A DNA stretch of 64,000 nt from Odoribacter sp. AF15-53 (GCF_003479425.1 NZ_QUHC01000006.1:150743-214742), one strand, 5' to 3'. Counted from the first letter of the stretch, positions 1 through 10,686 are shown. The notes: a model not told the origin generated them from the sequence alone. Program-made: numbers and translations.

Positions 1-179
1 AATTTTTATATTTGTGCAATAATTGAACGTTTTATGCGACAGGGAAATGAGGGTAAATTATAATTCCAGCTTCTCTTTTCAAATTTATAAGACGTTGATT
101 ATAAGACATCGAATAAAAAAGATGTACATTTACATACAAATATCAATAAACGTTCAATTATTGCACAAATATAAAAATT
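1..179. repeat. 32-bp perfect inverted repeat with 115-bp spacer
   Basis: Bases 1-32 are the exact reverse complement of 148-179. The left arm could extend beyond the window. Each arm contains TATATTTG (7-14 on +, 166-173 on -), a perfect match to the Bacteroidota -7 box TAnnTTTG, pointing into the spacer. The spacer is AT-rich and has no convincing ORF. The arrangement could be an invertible segment, a small palindromic element or a pair of convergent promoters. The sequence alone does not decide between these. Confidence 0.8.
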
Positions 180-519
180 TTATTTATATAATTAGATATC
201 TAATATTCAAATTACTATAACGCAAATTCAACTCACAAATGCTACTTTTTTATTCAAGTATACAAACATTTACCCCACTCTTACCCGAAGCATCTATCAA
301 TCACCTATCGGTCATCTCTTAATCACGAATCACGATATCACCTCATGATCAATAGGAGCTTCGGAGAACAGTAGGAAAACAATTCGGATTTTAATTTTCC
401 GACTTGTGCTATTTTGTCAGCTAAAACTGCTAAATTTGCAGAAGAGTATTGAGGTTTGGATTCATACCTACATTTTAACTGGAAAATCGAGGAGCATGAA
501 CCATAAATCGTAAATCATC
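180..519. other. Non-coding leader of the sigma-54 activator gene
   Basis: No supported gene lies here. The stretch is AT-rich. A perfect -7 box TAAATTTG lies at 431-438, about 80 bp before the ATG at 520, and is the likely promoter of the downstream gene. A TTTG at 413-416 is too close (14 bp) to be a normally spaced -33 element, so only the -7 element is well supported. Confidence 0.5.
431..438 (+). promoter_or_regulatory. -7 promoter box TAAATTTG upstream of sigma-54 activator
   Basis: This is an 8/8 match to TAnnTTTG followed by C, the form common in Bacteroidota housekeeping promoters. It lies 81 bp before the start codon of the downstream regulator. The -33 element is not evident. Confidence 0.5.
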
Positions 520-1752
520 ATGGAGGAGATCAGAACTATCAAACAACGTTTCGAGATTATCGGAAACGACGTGAAATTAAACCGAGCTATAGAAAAAGCA
601 GTACAAGTTGCGCCCACGGATTTTACGGTACTTATTACCGGAGAGAGCGGTGTGGGAAAAGAAATATTTCCACGGATCATTCATAGCTTCAGCACCCGCA
701 AACATGCACAATACATCGCTGTCAACTGCGGCGGTATCCCGGAAGGCACCATCGACTCCGAGTTATTCGGTCATGAAAAAGGATCATTCACGGGGGCATT
801 ATCCGACCGAAAAGGATATTTCGAGGTAAGTGATGGGGGAACTATTTTCCTGGATGAAGTCGGGGAATTACCCCTTTCCACGCAAGCCAAGTTGTTACGC
901 GTACTCGAAGCCGGGGAATTTATCCGGGTAGGATCATCCAAAGTACAAAAAACAAATGTCCGGGTAATTGCCGCCACGAACGTGGACTTACCCACGGCGG
1001 TAAAGAACGGGAAATTCCGGGAAGATCTTTATTACCGGATCAACACGATCCCCATCTCCATTCCCCCGCTACGGGAGAGAAAAGATGATATATCGCTCCT
1101 GTTCCGCAAATTCGCTGCCGATTTTGCAGAAAAATACCGGATGCCTCCCATTCGATTAACCGAAGATGCCGTGCAGATGCTCGAAAACTATCGGTGGCCG
1201 GGAAACGTCCGGGAACTGAAAAACATCACGGAACAGATTTCCATTCTTGAACAGGAAAGAAATGTCGATGCTCTGACGCTAAAAGAATACCTTCCGGCTC
1301 AAACCAACAATCTTCCGGCGTTAACTTCGACTCCGGAAAGCGATCACAGTTTTGCCAACGAACGGGAAATCCTGTACAAAATACTTTTCGACATGAAAAA
1401 AGACATGAACGATCTGAAACACCTCGTTTATGACATCATGCAAAAAGAACACACGATAAAACCCGAACCGGAACCCTCTACATCTATCGTCCTGCGAAAC
1501 CTGTATGAAACGCCCCAGTCGGAATACCTGTCACAACCCACGCAGAAAACGTTCTCCGCGAAGAAAGAAGAACCGATCGAGGACACGGAAGCCGTGGTAG
1601 AGGAATCGCTTTCCTTAGAAGAGAAGGAAAAAGAGATGATCGTGAAAGCCTTGGAAAAAAATCATGGGAAACGCAAACTGGCAGCCCAGGACTTGGGGAT
1701 CTCGGAAAGAACATTATACAGGAAATTAAAAGAATACGACATCGAGATATAA
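520..1752 (+). CDS. Sigma-54-dependent Fis-family transcriptional activator
   Basis: 410 residues. It is an AAA+ enhancer-binding activator that would remodel RNA polymerase-sigma54 to open promoters. Visible motifs are Walker A GESGVGKE (41-48), the sigma54-contact loop GSFTGA (88-93, a Ser variant of GAFTGA), Walker B with FLDEVGE (110-116), WPGNVREL near 226-233, and a C-terminal Fis-type helix-turn-helix from about 375 (GKRKLAAQDLGISERTLYRK). There is no N-terminal receiver or sensor domain, since the AAA+ core starts almost at residue 10. Activity is therefore probably controlled by expression or by a partner protein. It precedes lptE and secG, an arrangement I recall from other Bacteroidales. 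Its own target genes cannot be read from the sequence. Confidence 0.93.
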   Translation: MEEIRTIKQRFEIIGNDVKLNRAIEKAVQVAPTDFTVLITGESGVGKEIFPRIIHSFSTRKHAQYIAVNCGGIPEGTIDSELFGHEKGSFTGALSDRKGYFEVSDGGTIFLDEVGELPLSTQAKLLRVLEAGEFIRVGSSKVQKTNVRVIAATNVDLPTAVKNGKFREDLYYRINTIPISIPPLRERKDDISLLFRKFAADFAEKYRMPPIRLTEDAVQMLENYRWPGNVRELKNITEQISILEQERNVDALTLKEYLPAQTNNLPALTSTPESDHSFANEREILYKILFDMKKDMNDLKHLVYDIMQKEHTIKPEPEPSTSIVLRNLYETPQSEYLSQPTQKTFSAKKEEPIEDTEAVVEESLSLEEKEKEMIVKALEKNHGKRKLAAQDLGISERTLYRKLKEYDIEI

Positions 1753-1804
1753 ATGATTTCGAGATCGACGATTAAATGATTCGGAGATTAATCTAAAATT
1801 TTTA

Positions 1805-1812
1805 TACCTTTG
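1805..1812 (+). promoter_or_regulatory. -7 promoter box TACCTTTG upstream of lptE
   Basis: This is an 8/8 match to TAnnTTTG, 41 bp before the lptE start and just after the stop of the sigma-54 activator. It suggests lptE-TPR-secG can be transcribed independently of the activator. No clear TTTG at the usual 19-bp distance. Confidence 0.5.
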
Positions 1813-1853
1813 TCTGGTATGAAAAGTTTGTGTACCTTCATGATTAAAAACAA

Positions 1854-2372
1854 ATGATAAAAAGAATTATACCAATATTACTATTAGCGGTCACCTTCTC
1901 GGGTTGTAAACTGACAGGTGTCACGTATTCCTTCTCGGGCGTGTCATTACAGAACGGTGAAAAAACGTTCTCGGTGGATTACTTCTCGAACAAAACGGCT
2001 TTCGCACCAAACCTCGGGGCCGATTTCACGGAAGCCCTAAAAGCCTATTTACGTTCGCGTACGAGCCTGACGGAATTGACCGACAACGACGGGGACATCC
2101 GGTTTGAGGGACAAATTACCGGCTTCTCACAAAGTCCGATCGATATCCAACGGGACGAGATTGCCGCCAAGAACCGCCTAACGATCTCGATACGGGTGAA
2201 GTACACGAACACGAAAGACGAATCGGGCAAATCAGACTTCGACACCACCTTCTCGCACTATGAGGATTACGGGATTGACGAAAACTACGAGGCCATCGAA
2301 CCCGATTTGATCAAGAAAATTACAGAAAAAATCATCGAGGATATCTACAATAAAGCCTTGACTAACTGGTAA
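1854..2372 (+). CDS. lptE: LPS assembly lipoprotein LptE
   Basis: 172 residues. It has a lipoprotein signal with lipobox TFSGC (acylated Cys18), followed by the Bacteroidota LptE-type sequence (GVTYSFSGVSL, then a region starting FAPNLGADFTEALKAYL). In this family LptE sits in the outer membrane as the plug of the LptD barrel that inserts lipopolysaccharide. Its downstream neighbour starts 3 bp after its stop, so translation is probably coupled. lptE, the TPR-like gene and secG form a tight envelope-biogenesis operon. The family call rests on overall pattern and locus; LptE sequences are divergent, so some caution remains. Confidence 0.85.
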   Translation: MIKRIIPILLLAVTFSGCKLTGVTYSFSGVSLQNGEKTFSVDYFSNKTAFAPNLGADFTEALKAYLRSRTSLTELTDNDGDIRFEGQITGFSQSPIDIQRDEIAAKNRLTISIRVKYTNTKDESGKSDFDTTFSHYEDYGIDENYEAIEPDLIKKITEKIIEDIYNKALTNW

Positions 2373-2375
2373 ACT

Positions 2376-3083
2376 TTGAAACTGGAAGAATTAATTGATA
2401 TTATCCGTTCGGGAAGAAAAGAGGGCGACGACATCAGGAACATGGAACTTCTGATAGAGCAATTCCCTTATTTCTCGACTGCCCGTACCGTGTATTTGAA
2501 GATGTTACACGCTTCGGGACATTCGGCATATCCGGAAAAATTGAAACATAATACCATTTATATTCCCAATCACAAACAATTCTATCGTTTCCTGAACAAT
2601 TTGTCCCAACCGGATGACGTACAAAATCAAATGTCCGGGAGGATTCCCGTGGTAATCGAGTTACTGGAGGACAAAGAAGAAGAAAAAAGAGTTGTTCCGG
2701 CAGTCACGTTTTACCAACTTGAGAAAGAGTTCCCGGAGGAAGAATTCTTACCGATTGATGCCATCGCAAACGAATGGCTGACACGCAAAAAACAGAAGGA
2801 AGAACGCGAAGACTCCCTCATCGACAAGTTTATCCAAACGGAGCCATCCATGCCCAAGATCACGGAAAATAACGTGCCATCATCGGATGTCACCACCACC
2901 GACACGAGCACGCAACCCGAATTTTTCTCAGAAACACTAGCAAAAATATACGTTCGCCAGCAACTATATGACAAGGCCATTGCAACTTATCTAAAATTAA
3001 GTTTGAAATATCCGGAAAAAAGTGTTTACTTTGCGGTTCAGATTGAAAAAATAAAAGAGAAAATTAATAATAATACGAACTAA
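2376..3083 (+). CDS. TPR-like protein of the lptE-secG operon
   Basis: 235 residues, function unknown. The start is a TTG at 2376, directly behind the lptE stop. The next ATG (codon 23) would remove the helical N-terminus LEELIDIIRSG, which resembles the start of other Bacteroidales members as I recall them. The N-terminal 80 residues contain helix pairs (MELLIEQFPYFSTARTVYL). A charged, low-complexity linker follows at about 115-180. The C-terminus has one clear TPR-like unit (SETLAKIYVRQQLYDKAIATYLKLSLKYPEKS, written here in part; about 184-215). There is no signal peptide, so it is probably cytoplasmic. Its position between lptE and secG suggests a role linked to envelope biogenesis, but no function can be assigned. 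Confidence 0.85.
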   Translation: MKLEELIDIIRSGRKEGDDIRNMELLIEQFPYFSTARTVYLKMLHASGHSAYPEKLKHNTIYIPNHKQFYRFLNNLSQPDDVQNQMSGRIPVVIELLEDKEEEKRVVPAVTFYQLEKEFPEEEFLPIDAIANEWLTRKKQKEEREDSLIDKFIQTEPSMPKITENNVPSSDVTTTDTSTQPEFFSETLAKIYVRQQLYDKAIATYLKLSLKYPEKSVYFAVQIEKIKEKINNNTN

Positions 3084-3085
3084 TT

Positions 3086-3457
3086 ATGTACATAGCTGTT
3101 TCTATTTTGATCTTTATTGTTTGTGCCTTACTCATATTGATCGTACTGGTACAAAACTCAAAAGGCGGTGGTTTATCTTCTACCTTTGCTTCTTCAAACC
3201 AAATCATGGGTGTAAGAAAGACAACCGATTTCTTGGAAAAAGCGACATGGACATTAGCTGGGGCGATGCTTGTTTTATGTATTGTAGCCGCTATGGTTAT
3301 CCCCAGAGGTGAACAAGCCGGGAAAAAATCCGCTATTCAAGAGCAAGTAAATACATTCACCCCGACACAACAGGCAATTCCTGATTTCGGAACGAATAAC
3401 AACACGACAACTCCTGCAAGCGAAGACAACAACACGACTTCACAAGAACAAGAATAA
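3086..3457 (+). CDS. secG: Protein translocase subunit SecG
   Basis: 123 residues. SecG is the small subunit of the SecYEG inner-membrane channel. The first transmembrane helix covers about 3-24, followed by the family motif VLVQNSKGGGLSSTFA (25-40) and a second helix at about 54-73. The tail is hydrophilic and rich in Asn, Thr and Gln, longer than in E. coli as is usual in this phylum. It starts 2 bp after the TPR-like gene and is followed by a strong intrinsic terminator, so it closes the lptE operon. Confidence 0.95.
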   Translation: MYIAVSILIFIVCALLILIVLVQNSKGGGLSSTFASSNQIMGVRKTTDFLEKATWTLAGAMLVLCIVAAMVIPRGEQAGKKSAIQEQVNTFTPTQQAIPDFGTNNNTTTPASEDNNTTSQEQE

Positions 3458-3476
3458 CGATTCCTTGAATCGAAGC

Positions 3477-3515
3477 AAAAAAATGTCAGTATGTCAGTCA
3501 TACTGACATTTTTTT
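3477..3515 (+). terminator. Intrinsic terminator after secG
   Basis: Perfect stem AAAAAAATGTCAGTATG (3477-3493) with its complement at 3499-3515, loop of 5 nt, ending in seven T. The A-rich start and T-rich end make it functional in both directions. It separates the lptE-secG operon from groES-groEL. Confidence 0.9.
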
Positions 3516-3601
3516 GTTTGGCACGGAATATGCACTTCACCACACGTATTTGAATTTAAAAAGAACAATTTAATTAATAATAAACTTTTAATTTAAGAAT
3601 T

Positions 3602-3871
3602 ATGGCACTTAAGACAGTTCTTAACAAAATTATCGTAGAGCCGGTAGAGGCAGAAACTAAAACCGCATCAGGAATCATCATCCCTGATTCAGCAAAGGAA
3701 AAACCACAAAAAGGTGTCGTGGTTGCAACCGGAAAAGGCAAACATGACGAACCGATGGAGATCAAAGTTGGAGACTCCGTTTTATTCGGTAAATACTCTG
3801 GTACAGAAATCAACATTGATGACAAGAAATACTTGGTAATGAACCAATCGGACATTCTGGTTGTACTGTAA
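3602..3871 (+). CDS. groES: Co-chaperonin GroES
   Basis: 89 residues, the usual short length. GroES caps the GroEL cylinder in the cytoplasm. It shows the family start [23 protein letters not shown] (seen here as several blocks), the mobile loop around 17-32 ([13 protein letters not shown]), and the conserved C-terminal block [20 protein letters not shown]. It is followed 97 bp later by groEL. I saw no CIRCE operator (TTAGCACTC-N9-GAGTGCTAA) upstream, so HrcA control is not indicated. Confidence 0.97.
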   Translation: MALKTVLNKIIVEPVEAETKTASGIIIPDSAKEKPQKGVVVATGKGKHDEPMEIKVGDSVLFGKYSGTEINIDDKKYLVMNQSDILVVL

Positions 3872-3938
3872 CAATTAAAAAACAATCCGATTCCGTGATT
3901 GATGATTGCGTGATCGAGAGATTAATCACTAAATCTAA

Positions 3939-5603
<1,665 letters not shown>

Positions 5604-5621
5604 TCATCTAGGAATTTAGAT

Positions 5622-5653
5622 AAAAAAAAGCCCCTTTTCGGGGCTTTTTTTAT
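5622..5653 (+). terminator. Intrinsic terminator after groEL
   Basis: AAAAAAAAGCCCC-TTTTC-GGGGCTTTTTTT, a compact GC stem with flanking A and T runs, 18 bp after the groEL stop. Confidence 0.93.
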
Positions 5654-5706
5654 TTACTTTATATACCTTTACCACCGCAAATTCAATTTATTACAATGAC
5701 TATTTT

Positions 5707-7401
5707 ATGAATTACACGATTCTCGATTTCTTGCAATTGATCGGATCATTGGGTGTGTTCCTCTTCGGAATGAAGATGATGAGTGAAGCCTTGCAAAAAG
5801 TAGCAGGTAACAAGATGAGAACCATCCTCGCCGCAATGACATCCAATCGGGTGAAAGGTGTTATCACAGGTTTGTTAATCACCACGATCATCCAAAGTTC
5901 TTCAGCCACCACGGTAATGGTTGTCAGTTTCGTAAATGCCGGATTACTAGATCTCGTCGGTTCTATCGGGGTCATCATGGGAGCCAACGTGGGAACCACC
6001 TTCACGGCTTGGTTGATCTCTATTCTGGGATTCAAAATCAGCATGGTTAGCCTCTCTCTCCCGCTTATCGGTTTAAGTTTACCTTTACTTTTTTCCGCGA
6101 AACGGATGCGAAAGAGCTGGGGGGAATTAATCATAGGTTTCGGACTTTTATTCATCGGACTGAACTTCCTGCAAGAAAACATGCCGAACATCCACGAGAA
6201 TCCTGAAATTCTGAATTTCTTACATAATTACACCGATCTAGGATACGGTTCCTACATACTATTCATGCTTATCGGAACGGCCCTCACGATCCTGATCCAA
6301 TCTTCTTCGGCCACGATGGCATTAACGCTGGTCATGTGTGCCAACGGATGGATCGGATTTGATATTGCTGCCTCCATGGTCTTGGGAGAAAACATCGGGA
6401 CCACGATTACGGCAAACTTGGCAGCCATGGTTGCTAACACGACAGCTAAAAGAGCCGCTTTTGCCCATTTCCTATTTAACTTATTCGGGGTAGCGTGGGT
6501 GCTTGCCATATTCCCAATATTCCTAAGATGGGTAGCACAGCTCAGTATCAACTTGGGAATCGGAAACCCGTTCACGGAAGTAGGTTCCGTCCCGGTAGCC
6601 TTATCCCTGTTCCACACGTGTTTCAATGTCGCTAACGTATTCTTATTAATATGGTTTACCAAAGTAATCGCCAGACTCGTGACCCGGATCATCAAGTCAA
6701 AAGAAACAGCAGACGATGCTTTCACGTTGAAACACATCAAAATCGGATTACTTTCAACCCCGGATGCTTCTCTATTCCAAGCGAAACAAGAAATCTCGCA
6801 TTACGCGAAAAACACACTGGATATGTATCGTCAGGTAGTTGAATGTTTACATACCCCGAATAAAGATTTTGAAAAAGTATTCAACAAGATCGATAAACTG
6901 GAAGACGAGAGTGATGTCGTGGAAGTTGAAATTGCAGACTACCTGACAAAAGTTTCGGAATCAAAATTATCCACGGAAAACTCCCAACGGGTGAGAGCCA
7001 TGTTCAAAATCGTATCGGAAATCGAGAGCATTGCCGACTCGTCTTTGAACGTTGCCAAAGCCATTGGCCGCCGGAACGAACAGAACGTGGAATTTCCCGA
7101 GTTTATTGACGAGAAACTACACCACATGATGGCTATCGTGGATGAAGCCCTTGTCGTCATGTGCGCCAACCTCTCGATTGAATACAAAGAGGTAAAAGCT
7201 AAAAAAGCTTACGAGGTAGAACAAACGATCAACGATTACCGGACGATTCTGCAACAGGAACACCTGACGGCGATCGAAGAGAAGAAATATAATTACGCCA
7301 CGGGTATTATTTACAGCGACATCTTCTTCGAATGTGAAAAGATCGGGGATTATGCCATCAACGTGACGGAAGCAATTAAAGAGATCGGAACTGAAAATTA
7401 A
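5707..7401 (+). CDS. Na+/phosphate symporter family protein with C-terminal PhoU-like domain
   Basis: 564 residues. It is an inner-membrane NptA/YjbB-type carrier, expected to move inorganic phosphate with Na+. Two inverted-topology repeats each carry the signature QSSSAT (QSSSATT at 63-69, QSSSATM at 198-204). The transmembrane part spans roughly 1-320. The remaining 230 residues are soluble and helical with a PhoU-like pattern (TLDMYRQVVECL, IADSSLNVAKAIGRR, KIGDYAINVTEAI). Such PhoU-fused carriers may act mainly in phosphate efflux or homeostasis. It has its own position between the groEL terminator and glyS. A weak -7 box (TACCTTTA) lies at 5664-5671. Confidence 0.9.
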   Translation: MNYTILDFLQLIGSLGVFLFGMKMMSEALQKVAGNKMRTILAAMTSNRVKGVITGLLITTIIQSSSATTVMVVSFVNAGLLDLVGSIGVIMGANVGTTFTAWLISILGFKISMVSLSLPLIGLSLPLLFSAKRMRKSWGELIIGFGLLFIGLNFLQENMPNIHENPEILNFLHNYTDLGYGSYILFMLIGTALTILIQSSSATMALTLVMCANGWIGFDIAASMVLGENIGTTITANLAAMVANTTAKRAAFAHFLFNLFGVAWVLAIFPIFLRWVAQLSINLGIGNPFTEVGSVPVALSLFHTCFNVANVFLLIWFTKVIARLVTRIIKSKETADDAFTLKHIKIGLLSTPDASLFQAKQEISHYAKNTLDMYRQVVECLHTPNKDFEKVFNKIDKLEDESDVVEVEIADYLTKVSESKLSTENSQRVRAMFKIVSEIESIADSSLNVAKAIGRRNEQNVEFPEFIDEKLHHMMAIVDEALVVMCANLSIEYKEVKAKKAYEVEQTINDYRTILQQEHLTAIEEKKYNYATGIIYSDIFFECEKIGDYAINVTEAIKEIGTEN

Positions 7402-7486
7402 TTTACGATTTTAGATTTCAGATTTACGATTAAATCCATACACGCAAACTGAATCTAAAATTTAAAATCATAAATCTAAAATTAAA

Positions 7487-9043
7487 ATGGCACAAGAAGA
7501 CATTTTCAAAAAACTGGTGGCACACTGTAAAGAATACGGGTACGTGTTCCAGTCATCAGAAATATATGACGGCCTTGCAGCGGTATACGATTACGGGCAA
7601 TATGGTGTTGAACTGAAAAATAATATCAAAAAATACTGGTGGGATTCCATGGTTTTATTACACGAAAATGTGGTAGGACTAGATTCCGCTATCTTCATGC
7701 ACCCCTCTATTTGGAAGGCTTCCGGACACGTGGATGCTTTCAACGACCCCCTGATTGACAACAAAGATTCGAAAAAAAGATACCGGGCAGATGTCCTGAT
7801 CGAAGATCACATCGCCAAGTACGAGGATAAAATAGAAAAAGATGTTGCCAAAGCCAAGAAGAAATTCGGGGAGAAATTTGACGAGACTTTATATCGTCAG
7901 ACCAACCCGCAGGTGCTGGCTAATATCCAGAAGAAAGAAGAACTTACCGCCAGAATGGCAAAAGCGTTAAATGATAACGACCTAGAGGAACTCCGCCAAA
8001 TCATCATTGACAACAAGATTGTTTGCCCGATTTCTGGCACGTGTAACTGGACGGAAGTACGTCAGTTCAACCTGATGTTCTCGACGGAAATGGGATCGAC
8101 GGCCGAAGGGGCAAGTAAAATCTACCTGCGCCCGGAAACGGCACAGGGTATTTTCGTGAACTTCCTGAACGTTCAAAAAACAGGACGGATGAAAGTTCCT
8201 TTCGGAATCGCCCAAATCGGTAAAGCTTTCCGAAACGAGATCGTGGCCCGTCAATTCATTTTCCGCATGCGCGAATTCGAACAAATGGAAATGCAATTTT
8301 TCGTACGTCCCGGTAGTGAACTCGAATGGTTCAAGAAATGGAAAGAAACCCGTATGAGCTGGCACCAGGCCTTAGGCTTCGGAGCAGCCAACTATCGTTT
8401 CCACGATCACGAAAAATTAGCGCATTACGCGAATGCCGCCACGGATATCGAATTCCGTTTCCCGTTCGGGTTCAAAGAAGTGGAAGGTATTCACTCCCGC
8501 ACGGATTTTGATTTAAAACGCCATCAGGAATTTTCCGGAAAGAAAATCCAATATTTCGATCCCGAGTTAAACGAATCATACGTTCCTTACGTGATCGAAA
8601 CTTCTATCGGTGTAGACCGGATGTTCCTGCAGATCCTTTCTGCCGCCTATAAGGAAGAAGAAATCGTGAAAGAGGACGGTTCAAAAGACTCCCGGGTTGT
8701 ACTACAATTACCTCCTGCCTTGGCCCCGATCAAGTTGGCCGTCATGCCACTCGTGAAAAAAGACGGACTACCCGAAAAAGCAGAAGAGATCATGAAGTTA
8801 TTGCGTTTGGATTTCAGATGTCAATACGACGAGAAAGATTCTATTGGTAAACGTTATCGCCGTCAGGATGCCATCGGTACTCCTTTCTGTATCACGATTG
8901 ATCACCAAACTTTGGAAGATAACGCCGTAACGATCCGTTACCGTGATACCATGGAACAGGAACGCGTGGCAATTGACCAGTTATATGATATATTGAAAAA
9001 GAAAACGGATTTACGGGAAATTCTGAAAGAAGTAAAAATATAA
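7487..9043 (+). CDS. glyS: Glycine--tRNA ligase (dimeric, class II)
   Basis: 518 residues. It charges tRNA-Gly. It is the single-chain alpha2 type, not the split alpha/beta form. Evidence is the N-terminal block CKEYGYVFQSSEIYDG, the glycine/ATP site block YLRPETAQGIFVNF (about 209-222), class II motif 2 AFRNEIVARQFIFRMREFEQ (about 247-266), EGIHSRTDFDLKRHQ (about 333-347), and a C-terminal anticodon-binding domain (about 410-515). It follows the symporter gene after 85 bp of AATCTAAAAT-type repeats and ends in a strong hairpin. Confidence 0.97.
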   Translation: MAQEDIFKKLVAHCKEYGYVFQSSEIYDGLAAVYDYGQYGVELKNNIKKYWWDSMVLLHENVVGLDSAIFMHPSIWKASGHVDAFNDPLIDNKDSKKRYRADVLIEDHIAKYEDKIEKDVAKAKKKFGEKFDETLYRQTNPQVLANIQKKEELTARMAKALNDNDLEELRQIIIDNKIVCPISGTCNWTEVRQFNLMFSTEMGSTAEGASKIYLRPETAQGIFVNFLNVQKTGRMKVPFGIAQIGKAFRNEIVARQFIFRMREFEQMEMQFFVRPGSELEWFKKWKETRMSWHQALGFGAANYRFHDHEKLAHYANAATDIEFRFPFGFKEVEGIHSRTDFDLKRHQEFSGKKIQYFDPELNESYVPYVIETSIGVDRMFLQILSAAYKEEEIVKEDGSKDSRVVLQLPPALAPIKLAVMPLVKKDGLPEKAEEIMKLLRLDFRCQYDEKDSIGKRYRRQDAIGTPFCITIDHQTLEDNAVTIRYRDTMEQERVAIDQLYDILKKKTDLREILKEVKI

Positions 9044-9066
9044 TCGTTCGAAGATATTAAGATTTG

Positions 9067-9099
9067 AAGATGTAGAAATGATTTACATTTCTACATCTT
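9067..9099 (+). terminator. Hairpin terminator after glyS
   Basis: Perfect 14-bp stem AAGATGTAGAAATG (9067-9080) with its complement (9086-9099), loop of 5 nt, then TATTTTTC. It lies 24 bp after the glyS stop. Confidence 0.85.
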
Positions 9100-9246
9100 T
9101 ATTTTTCATCAATTCCCTTTCGAGTTCAATCTGCTGAAATTCCGCTTCCATCACGTCTATCTTTTAACTTTTATCTTTCAACTTTTATCTTTCCCCTCCC
9201 GTATATAGTGTTACTAAACTAAATTAACTAATTAATTTGTAACGCT

Positions 9247-10485
9247 ATGAGAAAATTGACATTGTTATTGTTGATAGCTATCTCTTGTGGAATGTACACG
9301 GGGGCACGAGCGCAAGTCAACGTGGCTTCCGTATCGGCAAAAGATGATGCGGACAACTTTTACAAAATGATGAAAGAAGCCTTTCCGCTATCATTTAACG
9401 ACCCGGCATCCCCGAGATTCGTCTTTTTCAACAAGAATAAGAACTTCGTTTTCGGTGTTGGAGGATTCGTGCAAGTACAGGGGATTTACGATTTTAACGG
9501 AGTTCCCAATGACAATTACTTCGTGACCAACTCGATTTCCCTCAAGGGAGAACAATCCGGGGGAAGGTACGGGATCACTATCGGGCAATCCCGTTTGTTC
9601 TTCAAACTAGTCGGGGACACCGATGTAGGCCGGTTGGTAACTTACATGGAAATGGAATTCGAGGGGAATCAGAACACCCCGATTCTAAGACAGGCTTTTA
9701 TTAAATTCAAAGGCTTCACGATTGGTAAAACCTGGAGTACATTCTGTGATATTACCGCGGGACCTGCCACGGTAGACGAGGAAGGCCCTAGTAGCGAAGT
9801 AGCGTTACGTCAACCGCAAATCCGCTACACGCATGACTTCACCGATCACCTGGAGGCATCTCTAGCCCTGGAATACGTTGAACCCTCCTACACGGAAGGC
9901 GAATTTACCAAGTACATCAATCAACGTATCCCGGATATACCGATCAACGTGAGATATAGCTTCAAAAACGGGAGTCACCTGCAAGCGGGAGCCGTGTTGA
10001 GAAACATGTATTATAAAGACGAGATTAAAGATAAAGACCGGATCGTTACCGGCTGGGGAGCTTCTCTTAGCGGGATCTGGCAATTTGCCAAGAACACATC
10101 GCTCTGCTTTCAAGGAGTATACGGTAAAGGAGTTTCCAACTACATTCAAGATATTTCCGGGGCAGGCTTAGACCTGGTTCCGAGTACCACCGCAGAAGGT
10201 AAATTGAAAGCATTCTGTGCATGGGGCGGTTACCTCGGTTTCGCTCATAACTGGTGCGAAACGCTCTCCTCGAACATCATGTATAGTTACGCCCGGGTTC
10301 TTGATCAATACGGCATGCCCGCCACGTCATACAAATACGCTCAATACGCGGCAGCCAACCTATTCTGGAATTTTAGTGAATACGGTTCCTGTGCCATAGA
10401 GTACGTTTTCGGTCGCCGGAACGATTTCAACAAAGATTACGGCAACGCCAGTCGTATCAACACGATGATCCAGTACCGGTTCTAA
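9247..10485 (+). CDS. DcaP-like outer-membrane porin
   Basis: 412 residues. A Sec signal peptide (about 1-22, ending ARAQ) is followed by a short helical segment, then a 16-18 stranded barrel pattern (alternating aromatic strands, C-terminal Phe in IQYRF). The text FGVGGFVQVQGIYDFNG and GYGI-type strand turns resemble the DcaP family of trimeric porins for small anionic compounds. It has its own 200-bp upstream region and a hairpin just behind the stop. Substrate cannot be told from sequence. The family call is from pattern memory and not from a search. Confidence 0.8.
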   Translation: MRKLTLLLLIAISCGMYTGARAQVNVASVSAKDDADNFYKMMKEAFPLSFNDPASPRFVFFNKNKNFVFGVGGFVQVQGIYDFNGVPNDNYFVTNSISLKGEQSGGRYGITIGQSRLFFKLVGDTDVGRLVTYMEMEFEGNQNTPILRQAFIKFKGFTIGKTWSTFCDITAGPATVDEEGPSSEVALRQPQIRYTHDFTDHLEASLALEYVEPSYTEGEFTKYINQRIPDIPINVRYSFKNGSHLQAGAVLRNMYYKDEIKDKDRIVTGWGASLSGIWQFAKNTSLCFQGVYGKGVSNYIQDISGAGLDLVPSTTAEGKLKAFCAWGGYLGFAHNWCETLSSNIMYSYARVLDQYGMPATSYKYAQYAAANLFWNFSEYGSCAIEYVFGRRNDFNKDYGNASRINTMIQYRF

Positions 10486-10494
10486 AAATAGAAA

Positions 10495-10526
10495 GAAGAG
10501 AGTGGCTAAGATTAAACACTCTCTTC
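10495..10526 (+). terminator. Hairpin after the porin gene
   Basis: Perfect 10-bp stem GAAGAGAGTG/CACTCTCTTC with a 12-nt loop, 10 bp behind the stop codon. No T-run follows, so it may act as a weak terminator or as an mRNA 3' stabiliser. Confidence 0.6.
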
Positions 10527-10653
10527 AATTCTTGAATTATCACGGAATAATCCTTCCTGTATTGCAGCTATTCCCTTCGACAATCATTGCCAAGCCTCTT
10601 CCAACACGATCTTTATTACCGTCTATTTACCCTCATTATTCAGTTATTTGTAT

Positions 10654-10661
10654 TATTTTTG
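10654..10661 (+). promoter_or_regulatory. -7 promoter box TATTTTTG upstream of ribF
   Basis: 8/8 match to TAnnTTTG, 25 bp before the ribF ATG at 10687. The spacing matches other promoters in the window (24-51 bp). The placement also argues that ribF starts at 10687 and not at an upstream in-frame ATG at 10648, which would lie before the promoter box. Confidence 0.6.
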
Positions 10662-10686
10662 CCATCGACTATTCAAATTACTAGAA

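Noticed and set aside
23..220. 65-residue plus-strand ORF at the window start
   Set aside because: It spans the inverted repeat and AT-rich spacer, has low-complexity Ile/Tyr/Lys-rich sequence and no recognisable motif or good ribosome-binding site.
3516..3601. CIRCE operator upstream of groES
   Set aside because: No TTAGCACTC-N9-GAGTGCTAA-like sequence is present.
9108..9173. Minus-strand 22-codon ORF (MEAEFQQIELERELM...) behind glyS
   Set aside because: Short helical peptide overlapping the glyS terminator with no homologue I recognise. It may be a remnant, but evidence is too thin.
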